A stretch of 62,006 bases of DNA, taken from positions 1-62,006 of the forward strand of contig CADASF010000037.1 of assembly GCA_902790465.1 (NCBI GenBank), given 5' to 3'. The DNA is from an uncultured bacterium (GTDB lineage: Bacteria; Vulcanimicrobiota; CADAWZ01). Shown here piece after piece: positions 27,448-37,933 of this stretch. The notes under the pieces were generated by a model. That model did no database searches, had not been told where the DNA came from, and worked only from the letters and a program-made list of their open reading frames with translations. Each line of letters starts with the position of its first letter. Positions within the stretch are counted from its first letter, which is position 1. The position numbers and the translations under genes are program-made.

Positions 27448-27493
27448 AAGCCCTTAACCTTTATTTTTTATAATAGGGGTTTAAGGGCTTTTT
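27448..27493 (+). terminator. Terminator between the acpP unit and recA
   Basis: AAGCCCTTAACC pairs with GGTTTAAGGGCTT, followed by TTTTT. It ends only 43 bases before the recA start codon, and I see no good promoter in that gap. A CCGTTTAACGG palindrome stands 10 bases before the hairpin. Confidence 0.85.
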
Positions 27494-27535
27494 AACTATA
27501 TGAGAAAAAATAAATGAAATAGGAGGGATTTTGAC

Positions 27536-28540
27536 ATGGACGATAAGCTAAAAGCATTAGAAGCAGTTGTAGGTCAGTTGGAAAAACAATTTGGCAAGGG
27601 TTCAATAATGCGTCTTGGAGATATGAACCCCAAATATGACGAAAATTCTATTTCAACAGGTGCCCTTTCCTTGGATATAGCAATAGGTATAGGCGGAATT
27701 CCAAGAGGAAGAATAGTAGAAATTTTTGGTCCTGAATCATCTGGAAAAACAACTCTAGCACTTCAGATAATTGCAGAAGCTCAGAAAACTGGTGGAATAG
27801 CTGCTTTTATAGATGTTGAACATGCTCTTGATCCTGAATATGCAAAAAAAATAGGTGTAGATGTTGACAATCTCTATGTTTCACAGCCAGATACAGGTGA
27901 GCAAGCACTTGAAATTGTTGACACACTCATAAGAAGTAATGCAATAGATGTAATAGTAATTGACTCTGTTGCTGCTTTAGTTCCAAAAGCAGAAATCGAA
28001 GGCGATATGGGTGATCAGCATGTTGGTCTTCAAGCAAGACTTATGTCTCATGCTCTAAGAAAATTGACAGGTGTAATAAACAAGACAAAGACTTGTGCTA
28101 TTTTCATCAACCAAATAAGAGAGAAAATAGGTGTCATGTTCGGAAATCCAGAGACAACTCCAGGTGGAAGAGCTTTAAAATTCTATAGTTCTCTAAGAAT
28201 TGACATAAGAAAATGTGATGCAGTAAAAGCAGGCGGAGATCAAATAGGAAACAGAGTAAAAGTTAAAATAGTCAAAAATAAAATGGCTCCACCTTTCAAG
28301 CAGGTTGAATTTGATATAATTTTTGGAAAGGGTATCTCAAAAACAGGAAGCATAATTGATGCTGCAACAGAAATGGGAGTAGTTAATAAAAGTGGAGCTT
28401 GGTATAGCTATAATGGCAACAAGCTTGGTCAAGGTCTTGAAAATACAAAACAGGTTTTAGAAGACAATCCAGAAATGCTGAAAGAAATCACAGATGCAAC
28501 AATGGAAAAAGCTGGAATTACAAGATCAAAAACAGAGTAA
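27536..28540 (+). CDS. recA: Recombinase RecA
   Basis: This 334-residue protein has Walker A GPESSGKT (65-72), [18 protein letters not shown], the L2 loop region ([20 protein letters not shown]) and a short C-terminal domain. RecA forms the filament for homologous recombination and SOS induction. AGGAGGG precedes the ATG. I see no standard LexA box in the short gap upstream. Confidence 0.98.
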   Translation: MDDKLKALEAVVGQLEKQFGKGSIMRLGDMNPKYDENSISTGALSLDIAIGIGGIPRGRIVEIFGPESSGKTTLALQIIAEAQKTGGIAAFIDVEHALDPEYAKKIGVDVDNLYVSQPDTGEQALEIVDTLIRSNAIDVIVIDSVAALVPKAEIEGDMGDQHVGLQARLMSHALRKLTGVINKTKTCAIFINQIREKIGVMFGNPETTPGGRALKFYSSLRIDIRKCDAVKAGGDQIGNRVKVKIVKNKMAPPFKQVEFDIIFGKGISKTGSIIDAATEMGVVNKSGAWYSYNGNKLGQGLENTKQVLEDNPEMLKEITDATMEKAGITRSKTE

Positions 28541-28558
28541 AGTTTAAAATTTTATTGT

Positions 28559-28586
28559 TCCTGAGTTCATTTACATGGACTCAGGA
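28559..28586 (+). terminator. Hairpin after recA
   Basis: TCCTGAGT pairs with ACTCAGGA around a 12-base loop. The following sequence is A/T-rich without a clean T run, and a second degenerate GGACTCAAGAAC follows. Confidence 0.55.
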
Positions 28587-28673
28587 ATTAAATTTCATGG
28601 ACTCAAGAACTAAATTGAATTAATCGAAACAAAGGAGGAAAAACGGCTCCATTATGCCGTTATATCTTTTTTG

Positions 28674-30281
28674 ATGATAAAAAATAATAATGAATCATCA
28701 ATCCCCCCAAAAAAGAAAAAAGGAGGTGAATTCAAGATCGACCCAATTATTCAACATTTGGCAGTATTAATTGCAGGCGGTGCTATAGGTGTTTTTGGTG
28801 GAATGTATGTCAATAAAATAAAAAAAGAAAAAGAAACTGAAAAAGCAAAAGATGAAGCTACAATAATTATTGAAGAAGGCAAAAAAGCCGCTGAAGCAAT
28901 AAAACGAGAAAAATTAATCGAGGCAAAAGATGAAATCTTTAAGGAGCGTTCAAAATTAGAAAAAGAAAGAGATGAACGAAGAAATGAAATTCAACGTTCT
29001 GAAAGAAGAATCCAACAAAAAGAAGAAAATCTTGATCGTAAACTCGATTCAATAGAAAAAAGAGAAAAAGGCTTAGTTTCTAAAGAACAGGAAATAGCCA
29101 AAAGAAAAGAACAAGTTGTCTCACTTGAAAATAAAAGACTTGAAGAGCTTGAAAGAATAGCTCAGATGTCTTTGGAAGAAGCCAAAGATGTAATACTCAA
29201 AAAAGCTGAATCTGAATTAAAACAAGAATTGGCAATAAGAGTTAAAAATATGGAAGAGCAGATAAAAGAAACTGCTGATTTAAAATCAAGAAGAATAATA
29301 TCTTCAGCAATACAAAAATGGGCTTCTGAACAAGTTGTCGAATCAACTGTATCTGTTGTTCCTCTTCCAAATGATGAAATGAAAGGAAGAATTATTGGGC
29401 GTGAAGGCAGAAATATAAGAATGCTTGAATCACTTACCGGAGTAGATTTGATTATTGACGATACTCCAGAAGCTGTTGTATTGTCATGCTTCGACCCAAT
29501 AAGAAGAGAAATAGCTCGTTTAGCACTGGAAAAACTTATAATAGATGCACGTATTCATCCTGCACGAATTGAAGAAATGGTTGAAAAAGCCAAAAAAGAG
29601 ATGGAATCAAGAATATGGCAGGAAGGTGAACAGGCTGTATTTGAAGCTGGTGTAACAGGTCTACACCCTGAACTCATAAAGGTTTTAGGAAAACTTAAAT
29701 TCCGCACAAGTTATGGACAAAATGTCCTTGCTCATTCTCTTGAAGTATCATTTCTTGCAGGAACAATAGCCCAAGAAATTGGAGCTGATGTGCAGATAGC
29801 AAGAAGAGCAGGACTTCTACATGATATAGGAAAAGTAATAAACATGGAAGTAGAAGGACCTCATGCTGTACTTGGTGCAAAATATGCAGAGAAATATAAC
29901 GAATCTCCTGATGTTGTACACGCTATAATGGCACACCATGAGGACGAAGAACAGAGAACCATAGAGGCTGTATTGATACAGACTTGTGATGCAATATCTG
30001 CAGCACGCCCTGGAGCTCGTAGAGAATCTCTTGAAGCTTATGTCAAACGCCTTGAAAAATTGGAAAAAGTTGCAAACAATTTTGAAGGTGTTGAAAAATC
30101 TTATGCTATACAGGCAGGAAGAGAAATAAGAATAATTGTAAAACCTGAATTTGTTGACGATACTAAGTCAGTTCTTTTGGCAAGAGATATTGTAAAACAA
30201 ATTGAGGAAGAACTTGAATATCCTGGACAGATAAAAGTTACAGTTATAAGAGAGACAAGAGCTGTTGATTACGCAAAATAA
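28674..30281 (+). CDS. rny: Ribonuclease Y
   Basis: This protein of about 535 residues has one N-terminal membrane helix ([18 protein letters not shown]), a long charged coiled coil, a KH domain ([19 protein letters not shown]) and an HD domain ([23 protein letters not shown]). It is a membrane-bound endonuclease that starts mRNA decay. I place the start at the ATG at 28674, but a strong AGGAGGTGA lies inside the frame at about 28720, ahead of an ATC codon. The true start is uncertain. Confidence 0.93.
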   Translation: MIKNNNESSIPPKKKKGGEFKIDPIIQHLAVLIAGGAIGVFGGMYVNKIKKEKETEKAKDEATIIIEEGKKAAEAIKREKLIEAKDEIFKERSKLEKERDERRNEIQRSERRIQQKEENLDRKLDSIEKREKGLVSKEQEIAKRKEQVVSLENKRLEELERIAQMSLEEAKDVILKKAESELKQELAIRVKNMEEQIKETADLKSRRIISSAIQKWASEQVVESTVSVVPLPNDEMKGRIIGREGRNIRMLESLTGVDLIIDDTPEAVVLSCFDPIRREIARLALEKLIIDARIHPARIEEMVEKAKKEMESRIWQEGEQAVFEAGVTGLHPELIKVLGKLKFRTSYGQNVLAHSLEVSFLAGTIAQEIGADVQIARRAGLLHDIGKVINMEVEGPHAVLGAKYAEKYNESPDVVHAIMAHHEDEEQRTIEAVLIQTCDAISAARPGARRESLEAYVKRLEKLEKVANNFEGVEKSYAIQAGREIRIIVKPEFVDDTKSVLLARDIVKQIEEELEYPGQIKVTVIRETRAVDYAK

Positions 30282-30303
30282 CAAAAGTGTATTTGAAAAA
30301 TAA

Positions 30304-30340
30304 AAAAAAAGGACTGATAAAAAAACAGTCCTTTTTTTTT
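30304..30340 (+). terminator. Intrinsic terminator of rny
   Basis: AAAAAAGGACTG pairs with CAGTCCTTTTTT and runs into further T residues. Confidence 0.92.
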
Positions 30341-30447
30341 ATTTGCTATTGTTTTTTTGCAAATTTTAAGGTATTATAAATATATAATACAAAATAAAAT
30401 TATTAAAGTTGTATTAGTATTTTTGAAAATTATTTATATACAAAAAT

Positions 30448-31422
30448 ATGATGAAAAATAAACATTTATTAAAAAACAAAAATATACTCGGTATGACACT
30501 TATTGAAACAATTGTAAGTATGTGGATACTTGGAATTGTTATTGTTTCTATGCTTTCATTTGTTGGGGCAACTATGTCTAAAAGAAACCAAAATAAGATA
30601 CAGGCAATAGCTGTGGCAAAAAGTGAATTGCAAGATTCAGAAATGACGATAAAAATTGAAGATCAAGCACATCAAGCTCCACCTCCACATGCTACAATAT
30701 TGTTGTTTAAATCCTCTTATTTGGTAGATTCAGAAAATAATGAAAGTAAGATAGAACGAGAAGATACCTTTTTTACAAAATATTTAATAGACTCCACCTC
30801 AAATGATTATCAATTATCTAATGCTTCAAGTAATACAAGTGATAAAGGTACGGAGAAGGTTATTAATGTTAATAGTAATAATACTAGTGATGGTATTAAT
30901 GAGGGGCAAAGTAAAGATACAGGAGCGGAGCGTATAGAAAATATAATGAAGAGTTTAAATGACTCTAAAGAAGTAGATAGTGAAACAAATGGACTGGATG
31001 ATGTTTTGGATCAATTTATTACTCCTAATGAAACTCCTGTTCCAAATGGTCCAACAATAGGAGAAGGAGGAGAGAAAGGACTAGTAACTCGTCCGCATTT
31101 TAGTTACAGTGAAATAGAGCAATTATTTAAAACAAGTATAGATGAAAATATTAGATATAATAATTATAAAAAAATAGAAGAAGCATATATAAATTATGAA
31201 ACTAAAAAGTTCAATGGATTAAATCCTGGCTTTAAATGTTTTATTTTATTGACAAATTGTGATTCAAAAGACATTATAAAAGAAGGAACCGTTGTAGGGA
31301 AAAAAATAAAAATAAATGTAAAAACTCTTTATTCTGCAGAAAAAAAGAATGATGGACATTATCCATTGAATATTTATGAGATAACATCTGATTTAAAATT
31401 GGGAACAGGAATTGTAAATTAA
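30448..31422 (+). CDS. Prepilin-like protein 1 (type II secretion/type IV pilus)
   Basis: This 324-residue protein has a class III prepilin signal: basic leader KNKNILG, then MTLIETIVSMWILGIVIVSM with Glu at +5. Cleavage is expected between Gly15 and Met16. The rest is low-complexity, rich in Asn, Ser and Gly. It is the first of three adjacent genes with pilin-type N-termini. Confidence 0.85.
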   Translation: MMKNKHLLKNKNILGMTLIETIVSMWILGIVIVSMLSFVGATMSKRNQNKIQAIAVAKSELQDSEMTIKIEDQAHQAPPPHATILLFKSSYLVDSENNESKIEREDTFFTKYLIDSTSNDYQLSNASSNTSDKGTEKVINVNSNNTSDGINEGQSKDTGAERIENIMKSLNDSKEVDSETNGLDDVLDQFITPNETPVPNGPTIGEGGEKGLVTRPHFSYSEIEQLFKTSIDENIRYNNYKKIEEAYINYETKKFNGLNPGFKCFILLTNCDSKDIIKEGTVVGKKIKINVKTLYSAEKKNDGHYPLNIYEITSDLKLGTGIVN

Positions 31423-31437
31423 AATTTTGGAGAGATA

Positions 31438-32289
31438 ATGAGAAAAAAAAATAAGGGATTTTCTTTGTTTGAAATATTGATAACTTTGTTGATTTCAGGT
31501 GGAATTGTATTAATTTTTGGATATTTGATGGACAAAGGTATAAAAATAAATAGACATACTGAAAAAAATATGGATGTCTTAAATGACGGTCTAATGGTCT
31601 CTGAAAAAATATACAAAAATATGAAATATAGTGCTCCAAATTTGGTCACTATATTTCCATATAAAAATCAATTAGCAACATATGGAAAAGATGAATGTAT
31701 TGCTGTAGGTTTTCCAATATTGACAGAAATTTATTCAAGAAATGAAATAACACCAGAAGGAACAGGATACCGTTCACATACTTATGAGTGTATGGATGAA
31801 ATTCAGGAAAAACTGTCAAAAAAAAATTGGACTGGATATGTATTGTATATTCATGATAAAGACGGCAACATTTTAGGAAATGGCGAAACAGACAAAAATA
31901 AATTTTATGAAGTAAGATTTACTTATAAATATAAAAAAAATGACGATAAAGAAATTGATAATAAAAGTGTAACAATGTTTGAAAAATTGACTGTAGATGA
32001 ATGGGGAAAAGAATTAGGTGTGTCTGGACAGGCAGATTATTTTAATTTACTCACGATGTTATTGAAAAAAAATAGCAATCTACAAAAACAATTGTTGTCA
32101 AAAAATATAAAGTCTTTTAAGATTTCAAAAAAATCATATCCTGCTTTTAAAATGAGATTATTGCTTGATTATGGAGTATATGGCGGTAGTAATGTAGAGG
32201 GAAGAAAGGCTGTAAATGGTAATGCAACAGCTAAAGCAGAGAATTTTGAAGTCGACTGGGTTGTATTGCCAATAAATAATCAATCGTAA
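31438..32289 (+). CDS. Prepilin-like protein 2
   Basis: This 283-residue protein begins RKKNKGFSLFEILITLLISG, a prepilin leader with cleavage after Gly7 and Glu at +5. The mature part is a globular domain with many Lys and Asn and no family that I recognise; GspJ-like minor pseudopilins have this size. GGAG lies 8 bases before the ATG. Confidence 0.85.
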   Translation: MRKKNKGFSLFEILITLLISGGIVLIFGYLMDKGIKINRHTEKNMDVLNDGLMVSEKIYKNMKYSAPNLVTIFPYKNQLATYGKDECIAVGFPILTEIYSRNEITPEGTGYRSHTYECMDEIQEKLSKKNWTGYVLYIHDKDGNILGNGETDKNKFYEVRFTYKYKKNDDKEIDNKSVTMFEKLTVDEWGKELGVSGQADYFNLLTMLLKKNSNLQKQLLSKNIKSFKISKKSYPAFKMRLLLDYGVYGGSNVEGRKAVNGNATAKAENFEVDWVVLPINNQS

Positions 32290-32380
32290 AAAATTGAAAA
32301 TTGAGTGTGTAAAATTTTTTCTGTATTTTTTTTATTTACAGAAATTTCTGCACAGACTCAAAAAATTAAAGAGGTCAAAA

Positions 32381-34339
32381 ATGAAAAAAAGAAAAGGTTC
32401 TCTTATTATAGCTACATGTCTTTTAAGTGTTGTTCTTCTAATAATATTGATGACAATGTTCAATATAAATAGAAAAAACGCAGAATTGATCACTGTTCAA
32501 AGTGATAGAGAAAAGGCATATCAAGTAGCAAAAATTGGATTAAATAAAGCTACTGAAGAAATAGAAAAAGCAATAGATGATTATTACAAAAAAAATGGCA
32601 CTCATATAACTTGGAAAGAGTTATATGAACTTAAACAAGCTAAAACCCCTGTAGATTTTACTGATAATGCCAACAAGATAGATAATGAAGGATATGTTTC
32701 ATGTGAATATTCTTATGAGAATGGAAAGATACAATCAACAGGTAGTTATGGTACTTCATCTAAAGATAAAATAAAAATAACTCTTACAGCTAATTATATA
32801 ATGGATTATATGGGAATATATTCAAGTGGTGTTTATTATATTCCAAGAGATAAGAAAGAAGAAAATGACAGAGCAAATATTGTTGGATTGAATGCAGTAT
32901 ATTCACAACTAACACAATCTCCTATGACTCCTTGGATAAATCGTTATGGCAATGTGAGTGATATATTGTCAATACCTATGCCTAAAAATGGATATTTGAC
33001 TTATTTTAATTTATCGAGTAATCCAATATCAAATTATTACCTTTTATATAATAATGAATTTTGTATTTCATCAGATAAAACATATGGAAAAACTACTGAA
33101 TCTAAAAATGAAAAAATAAAAAATAGTCAATATAGGGACATAACTTCTGAATCGTCGAGATGTTTTATAATGGATATGGTAAAATCTCTCAATGTGGCAG
33201 AACAGTATAAATACGATAAAGGTACAGATGAAGAAGAAATTCCACATGTATTTATTGCAAATAAAGATGTTGATAAAGATAATGAAAACCCAGTTAATAA
33301 ATTACCTATTGGTCATTTGAAGAAACTATATTTAAAACATAATATGGATAAATATTATTATGATAGTATTTTTGATGCTGTTCAAGATAATCTTAAAGAG
33401 GTAAATATAGATGGAAACCAAATAGGTAAAGCCATAGATACATTGCCATTAGCAAAAGATGCAAATGGAGATATAACTGCAGTATATAAATTTGACAACA
33501 AACATATAAGAGAAAAATTAAATATATCAGAAAGTCCTCTTCCTGAACAAAATGTTACAGCTTCAATACCTACCGAATCTTTTAGTGATTCTGATAGCAA
33601 AAACAATAAAAATATATATCTTTTAAAAGGTCGAAATATTATAATCATTCCTATATATGCTACTGTTGTAATAGATGGAGACTTGATATTGGCCCCAAAT
33701 GAACGTATGCCAGAAGATGATAAAGCTAATTATCCTGTTTTATTTGTAACAGGTAATTTAGTAGTAAATGGTTCCATAAAAGGAATTGGTACTATTTTTT
33801 CTATGAACAGTATAACTATAAATGCTTTACCTGATGTCAATGTTGGCTTTAAAAAAGATGCAAAATATGAAAAATATAAAAAATATGATGAAAATATTGA
33901 AAAAAATGGAGCTATTATCGTACATGCTTGTAATCAAGTGTATATAAGTAATACATTTTCACTATCGAGTGATAGTAGTGATGCTAATGCTATTACTTCG
34001 TCTTGGGTATTAACTCAAGATAGAAATGCACTTTCAAGAGTTGATAGTGATTCTAGTGTTAGTAATAATTCTGTAGCAAATATGTTTAGGAATTCTGATA
34101 GAGGATGTCCGCTGGAATTTTTAGAAAATTCAACATTGAGACCAGTTGGAACAAGTACAATCCTAGCTTTAGAGGAAACACTTAATTCTTTGCCAGATTA
34201 TCAACCACCTAAACCTACTGGCTCAGGTGGCGATAGTGACGCTGGTAGTAGTGGTAACAAGGAATATCATCCTGATGTAATTACTGATCAAGGTAATGAT
34301 CCTCGTTTTCATGTTCCCCCGACGACAACTGGTAATTAA
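32381..34339 (+). CDS. PilX/GspK-like protein with repeated beta-strand domain
   Basis: This protein of about 652 residues begins with a basic leader and one membrane helix (GSLIIATCLLSVVLLIILMT) like PilX, then a helix with REKAYQVAKIGLNKATEEIE. Later segments (VVIDGDLILAPNE, FVTGNLVVNGSIKGIGTIFS) have the short repeated strands of beta-helix or bactofilin-like folds. The ATG at 32381 has AGAGG six bases upstream; upstream in-frame ATG codons lack a site. It follows the two prepilins. Confidence 0.75.
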   Translation: MKKRKGSLIIATCLLSVVLLIILMTMFNINRKNAELITVQSDREKAYQVAKIGLNKATEEIEKAIDDYYKKNGTHITWKELYELKQAKTPVDFTDNANKIDNEGYVSCEYSYENGKIQSTGSYGTSSKDKIKITLTANYIMDYMGIYSSGVYYIPRDKKEENDRANIVGLNAVYSQLTQSPMTPWINRYGNVSDILSIPMPKNGYLTYFNLSSNPISNYYLLYNNEFCISSDKTYGKTTESKNEKIKNSQYRDITSESSRCFIMDMVKSLNVAEQYKYDKGTDEEEIPHVFIANKDVDKDNENPVNKLPIGHLKKLYLKHNMDKYYYDSIFDAVQDNLKEVNIDGNQIGKAIDTLPLAKDANGDITAVYKFDNKHIREKLNISESPLPEQNVTASIPTESFSDSDSKNNKNIYLLKGRNIIIIPIYATVVIDGDLILAPNERMPEDDKANYPVLFVTGNLVVNGSIKGIGTIFSMNSITINALPDVNVGFKKDAKYEKYKKYDENIEKNGAIIVHACNQVYISNTFSLSSDSSDANAITSSWVLTQDRNALSRVDSDSSVSNNSVANMFRNSDRGCPLEFLENSTLRPVGTSTILALEETLNSLPDYQPPKPTGSGGDSDAGSSGNKEYHPDVITDQGNDPRFHVPPTTTGN

Positions 34340-34354
34340 CATATTTTATAATTC

Positions 34355-34416
34355 AAAGTGGTGACTAAAAAAGGGGCTGTGAAAAATTTCACAGCCCCTT
34401 TTTTAGTCACCACTTT
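34355..34416. terminator. Perfect 30-bp bidirectional terminator hairpin
   Basis: A 30-bp perfect inverted repeat (arms 34355-34384 and 34387-34416) with a 2-base loop contains GGGGCTGTGAAA at its tip and A6/T6 tracts. It sits between convergent genes and ends both. The tip matches the hairpins at 18314, 43281 and 57499. Confidence 0.92.
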
Positions 34417-34422
34417 TTGATT

Positions 34423-36435
34423 TTACCACTTTGAGGCAGGAAGCGTTTTTATTCCACCCTGCACATAATAATAAGTATCTTTATAAATTGCACAGACCGA
34501 AACGCCTTCATTTTGCGAGAAATTTGCATTAAACCATGAATCAACAGGTGCTGAACCTGATAAAAAGCGTGGTAAGAATGTTCTTATTACTCTTGTGTCA
34601 AAAGCATTTGGTGGTTTCCCCTCAAATGTTGACCAATTATATCCCAATAGAGCGACATCTTTTCCTGCAGCAGCTGCCCAAAATTTGCCAGGTGAAAGTC
34701 TAACTTTTCCAAGAAGTGTAAAATTGTGGTTATTTAAATTTTTGATATCGAGGACAGAACAAGATGAAAATATAGCAGCAGCCATTCCGTCGCTCCAATC
34801 ACCTGGTTCAAACTCTAAATCAGGATAGAAACAAGTTTTGTCATCTAAATAAATACATCCATCTCCCCAACCATGACCTGAATAATAAAATAGATAAGCC
34901 TGATTTTTGATCAAACATTGAGATTTTACATCATTTACAGAGAATATTAATTTTTCATATCCTCCACTTCTCACGAAATCTGCAATAAATAGAGAGCGTT
35001 CTTTCTTTGGCATTTCTTCAGGTTCATCTGCTTGAAATGCTCCGTGAGAAATCCAACCTGCGGAAGAAAGAATAGATTCAAATGCCAAAGAATCTTCAGG
35101 GTGTGTTACATCTAAATATGCAAAACTTTTTTTAGAACAGCATTTTGGACCAAATGACATCTCTGTTTCAGTGTCTCTATCAGATAGAACAGTTTTTATC
35201 TCTCCCTCAAAATAACCATTTGATTTTCTTTTTAAGACAACTGGATAATTTTTTCTTATGTCAGAATTTATATAACAGGTTACAGAATCTTTATCAATAT
35301 CATCTTTTATCAAAAAAATCTTGAATTTATCTGTAGCTCTTCTCATATAAATTCTGTTCAAAGCATATTGATAAGCACCAGGAAGTGAACAATAGACAAA
35401 ACCTTTGCAGAGTTTTTTCTGTTTTATTTTTTTATCAATTACCTTTCCAAAATTGGAATCAGATATAACAGCTCCATCTGAATTTAAAACCCAAAGTCTG
35501 TCATAGTGAGGAATTTCTATTTCCTTTTTTAAAATAGGCATTCGAGCCGTTTCATAATTGTTTTTTAAAAAAACATCTGCAACAAATACATATTTGCCAG
35601 GAGAAGCATTTACACCAAAGAAATTTTTGTTATTCCAGACATAGTCCTTACTTCCTTCACTTCTTCCAGTCTCTTCATATTCAATGATGTTTTCTTTATC
35701 AGTAACTTTTAAAATTGTAACTCTCCAAATAAAACTTGTGTCTATTACTGGTTTTATCAAAAGTGATTTATCTGAAGTTTGAGGAGCAAATTTTAATTCA
35801 GAAAAAGTAAATTTTTGAATTTCCCCATTAAAATCAACTTCAACTTCAGAAGATTCTCCTTCCTGATTTTTCAAAAAATCGATCGGGAAGAAATTTGTCA
35901 ATTCTACTTCTGAAATAGGATCGCCATCATAAACTCCAAAATTACTTCCATTGTTTATTTTTCTGGACAATCTCGAATAATCATCAGGAAAAACTCTGTA
36001 TTCCCAAGTTATTTTTGATTCTTTTCCATTGTTGAATTTAACACCAAAAGAAAAATCGACTTTTCCCTCTTTGGGGAGTTTAATTTTTTTCTTCAATACT
36101 ATAGCTCTATCTGTAGAGAAAAAATTTCTTTTTTCACGAACTGGACTATATACAGTGTTTATTTCACTGTCATAAGAATCCCTGACATCTCTTAGAGCAA
36201 AAATTCCAGAATTTTCAGGTTCTGTCAATTCTCCCATTTCGACTTTATCTTCTGCATAAATGATAAAACTTTCTTTGGGAGCTTCTTCTTTAATTTTTAC
36301 AGCCCTGCCTTTTTCTATATATCCATTTGAAACGGCAATATAAGCAAAAGCAAAATCTGGAATTATCATCAATAATAAAATAGTTGCAAAAAATGAAATA
36401 TATTTACTCAATTTACCTCCAGTTTTTATACTCAT
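34423..36435 (-). CDS. Secreted caspase-fold protein (His-Cys dyad)
   Basis: This 670-residue protein has a signal peptide (ISFFATILLLMIIPDFAFA), about 450 residues of beta-rich sequence, then a C-terminal domain with YYSGHGWGDG (His521) and FSSCSVLD (Cys559). The spacing and motifs are those of caspase/gingipain-like cysteine peptidases. Target and role are unknown. A TTG at 36411, with GGAGG 4 bases upstream, is an alternative start. It is transcribed alone and toward the prepilin operon. Confidence 0.75.
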   Translation of the reverse strand: MSIKTGGKLSKYISFFATILLLMIIPDFAFAYIAVSNGYIEKGRAVKIKEEAPKESFIIYAEDKVEMGELTEPENSGIFALRDVRDSYDSEINTVYSPVREKRNFFSTDRAIVLKKKIKLPKEGKVDFSFGVKFNNGKESKITWEYRVFPDDYSRLSRKINNGSNFGVYDGDPISEVELTNFFPIDFLKNQEGESSEVEVDFNGEIQKFTFSELKFAPQTSDKSLLIKPVIDTSFIWRVTILKVTDKENIIEYEETGRSEGSKDYVWNNKNFFGVNASPGKYVFVADVFLKNNYETARMPILKKEIEIPHYDRLWVLNSDGAVISDSNFGKVIDKKIKQKKLCKGFVYCSLPGAYQYALNRIYMRRATDKFKIFLIKDDIDKDSVTCYINSDIRKNYPVVLKRKSNGYFEGEIKTVLSDRDTETEMSFGPKCCSKKSFAYLDVTHPEDSLAFESILSSAGWISHGAFQADEPEEMPKKERSLFIADFVRSGGYEKLIFSVNDVKSQCLIKNQAYLFYYSGHGWGDGCIYLDDKTCFYPDLEFEPGDWSDGMAAAIFSSCSVLDIKNLNNHNFTLLGKVRLSPGKFWAAAAGKDVALLGYNWSTFEGKPPNAFDTRVIRTFLPRFLSGSAPVDSWFNANFSQNEGVSVCAIYKDTYYYVQGGIKTLPASKW

Positions 36436-36547
36436 AAATATTCTTTTATAAATTTCTTTTTTTATTTTTATAAACCTTGAAATTTGAAAGAATATTTATA
36501 ATATTGTAGAAAATATAGATAAACCAAGACGAACTGGAGATGATTGA

Positions 36548-37933
36548 ATGAAAAAATTATTGGCAATAATAGCAATATGTTTGGCAATGTTGTCAACAGG
36601 TTGTTTTGAAAAGAAAGAAAATACTCAAACAACACAACAAGCGATACAGCAGACATCTGATCAGAAACAGACAGTAAAAGAAACAAAAGATTCAAAAGTT
36701 GCAGTAGCTCCAAAATCTCAAATTCCCAATGTTCCAGAGGCAGTTGAAGTAGAATCAGATAATGAAGACAATGAAGAAGGTGAAGTTAGTGGAGTTGTTG
36801 TTGAATGGGATAATGATGAAGACGGTAAAACAAATGCAGATCAAACAAATACAAAATCTATTGCTAAAACAACAAAAAGCTCCAGTATAAATTCCAATGC
36901 AAATTATGATTACCATTATGAACAAGTAACAATTATAGACCCAAACATAAATACCCCTCTATGTACAATGGAAATTCCTGCAGGGTGGAGTTACAAGCCA
37001 AATATAGTTTGGAATGCCTCTGGAGGAAATATTGTTGGTGGTATATCAGCAATAGCTCCTGATGGAATTGAAAGTTTTTGGTATCAACCAATAAGTATTG
37101 GATTGCCTTATGTAAAAGCAGATGCAGAGTACAATGCACAAGTAGCAGAATTAAAAAAACGCATAACTAATTTTAAAGTAGTAGAATCGACTACAGAACC
37201 TAATCAAAAGATAAAAGAACAGATTAACAAGTTGCTTGATAATTATAGAAATGTACAGGTACCACTTGCACATAATGGCTCATACACATATAGAAATGCT
37301 AAGATAACTGGAAAAATCAATGGTAGTTATACAGTAACTGCTATTGAGATATTGTCAATAAGACTTCCTATTCCAAAATCTATGTATCATGGTGTTATAA
37401 AATTACCAAATGGAATAGAATATGATTCAAATATTGGAGAGATAGTAACTTGTGTAAGAACTGTAAAATCAGACCATGAACATCTTTTGCCAAATCTCGA
37501 AAAGAAGATATCAAAATTAAAAATTGATCAAAGATGGTTAGCAGCAAGAGATAAATTTTCTTCACAAATGGCTCAAAGAGCAACTAAGGAAATTGCTCAG
37601 AGCAGAGAGAGAATGGCAAATATTGTTTCACAGCATATTTCTGATATAAACAATATTTCAAGAGAAATGCAACAAAATACTTCTGAATCAATGGACAGAG
37701 TGAGGGAAGCATGGGGATATTACAGAACTGGTCAATCACTTGTAGAAAGTCCAATAGACGGACGAAGAACTGTTGATAGTACAGCAAATCACATTTGGCA
37801 ATCGAAAGATGGAACAATAATTGAATCTGATTCACCTGCATTTGATCCAAATTCAGGTGGAGGATTGTCAGGTAAAGAATGGACAGAAATGCAGATCATA
37901 AATCCATTGGAAGAACAGAGAAATGGTCAGTAA
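36548..37933 (+). CDS. Lipoprotein of unknown family (paralogue of the next gene)
   Basis: This 461-residue protein has a lipobox (LSTGC, Cys19), a Gln/Lys/acidic linker to about residue 125, then a domain with MEIPAGWSYKPNIVWN and SYTYRNAKITGKINGSYTVTA, a helical stretch, and IWQSKDGTIIESDSPAFDPN. The same domain and tail occur in the gene that overlaps its end. I do not recognise the family. GGAG lies eight bases before the ATG. Confidence 0.75.
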   Translation: MKKLLAIIAICLAMLSTGCFEKKENTQTTQQAIQQTSDQKQTVKETKDSKVAVAPKSQIPNVPEAVEVESDNEDNEEGEVSGVVVEWDNDEDGKTNADQTNTKSIAKTTKSSSINSNANYDYHYEQVTIIDPNINTPLCTMEIPAGWSYKPNIVWNASGGNIVGGISAIAPDGIESFWYQPISIGLPYVKADAEYNAQVAELKKRITNFKVVESTTEPNQKIKEQINKLLDNYRNVQVPLAHNGSYTYRNAKITGKINGSYTVTAIEILSIRLPIPKSMYHGVIKLPNGIEYDSNIGEIVTCVRTVKSDHEHLLPNLEKKISKLKIDQRWLAARDKFSSQMAQRATKEIAQSRERMANIVSQHISDINNISREMQQNTSESMDRVREAWGYYRTGQSLVESPIDGRRTVDSTANHIWQSKDGTIIESDSPAFDPNSGGGLSGKEWTEMQIINPLEEQRNGQ

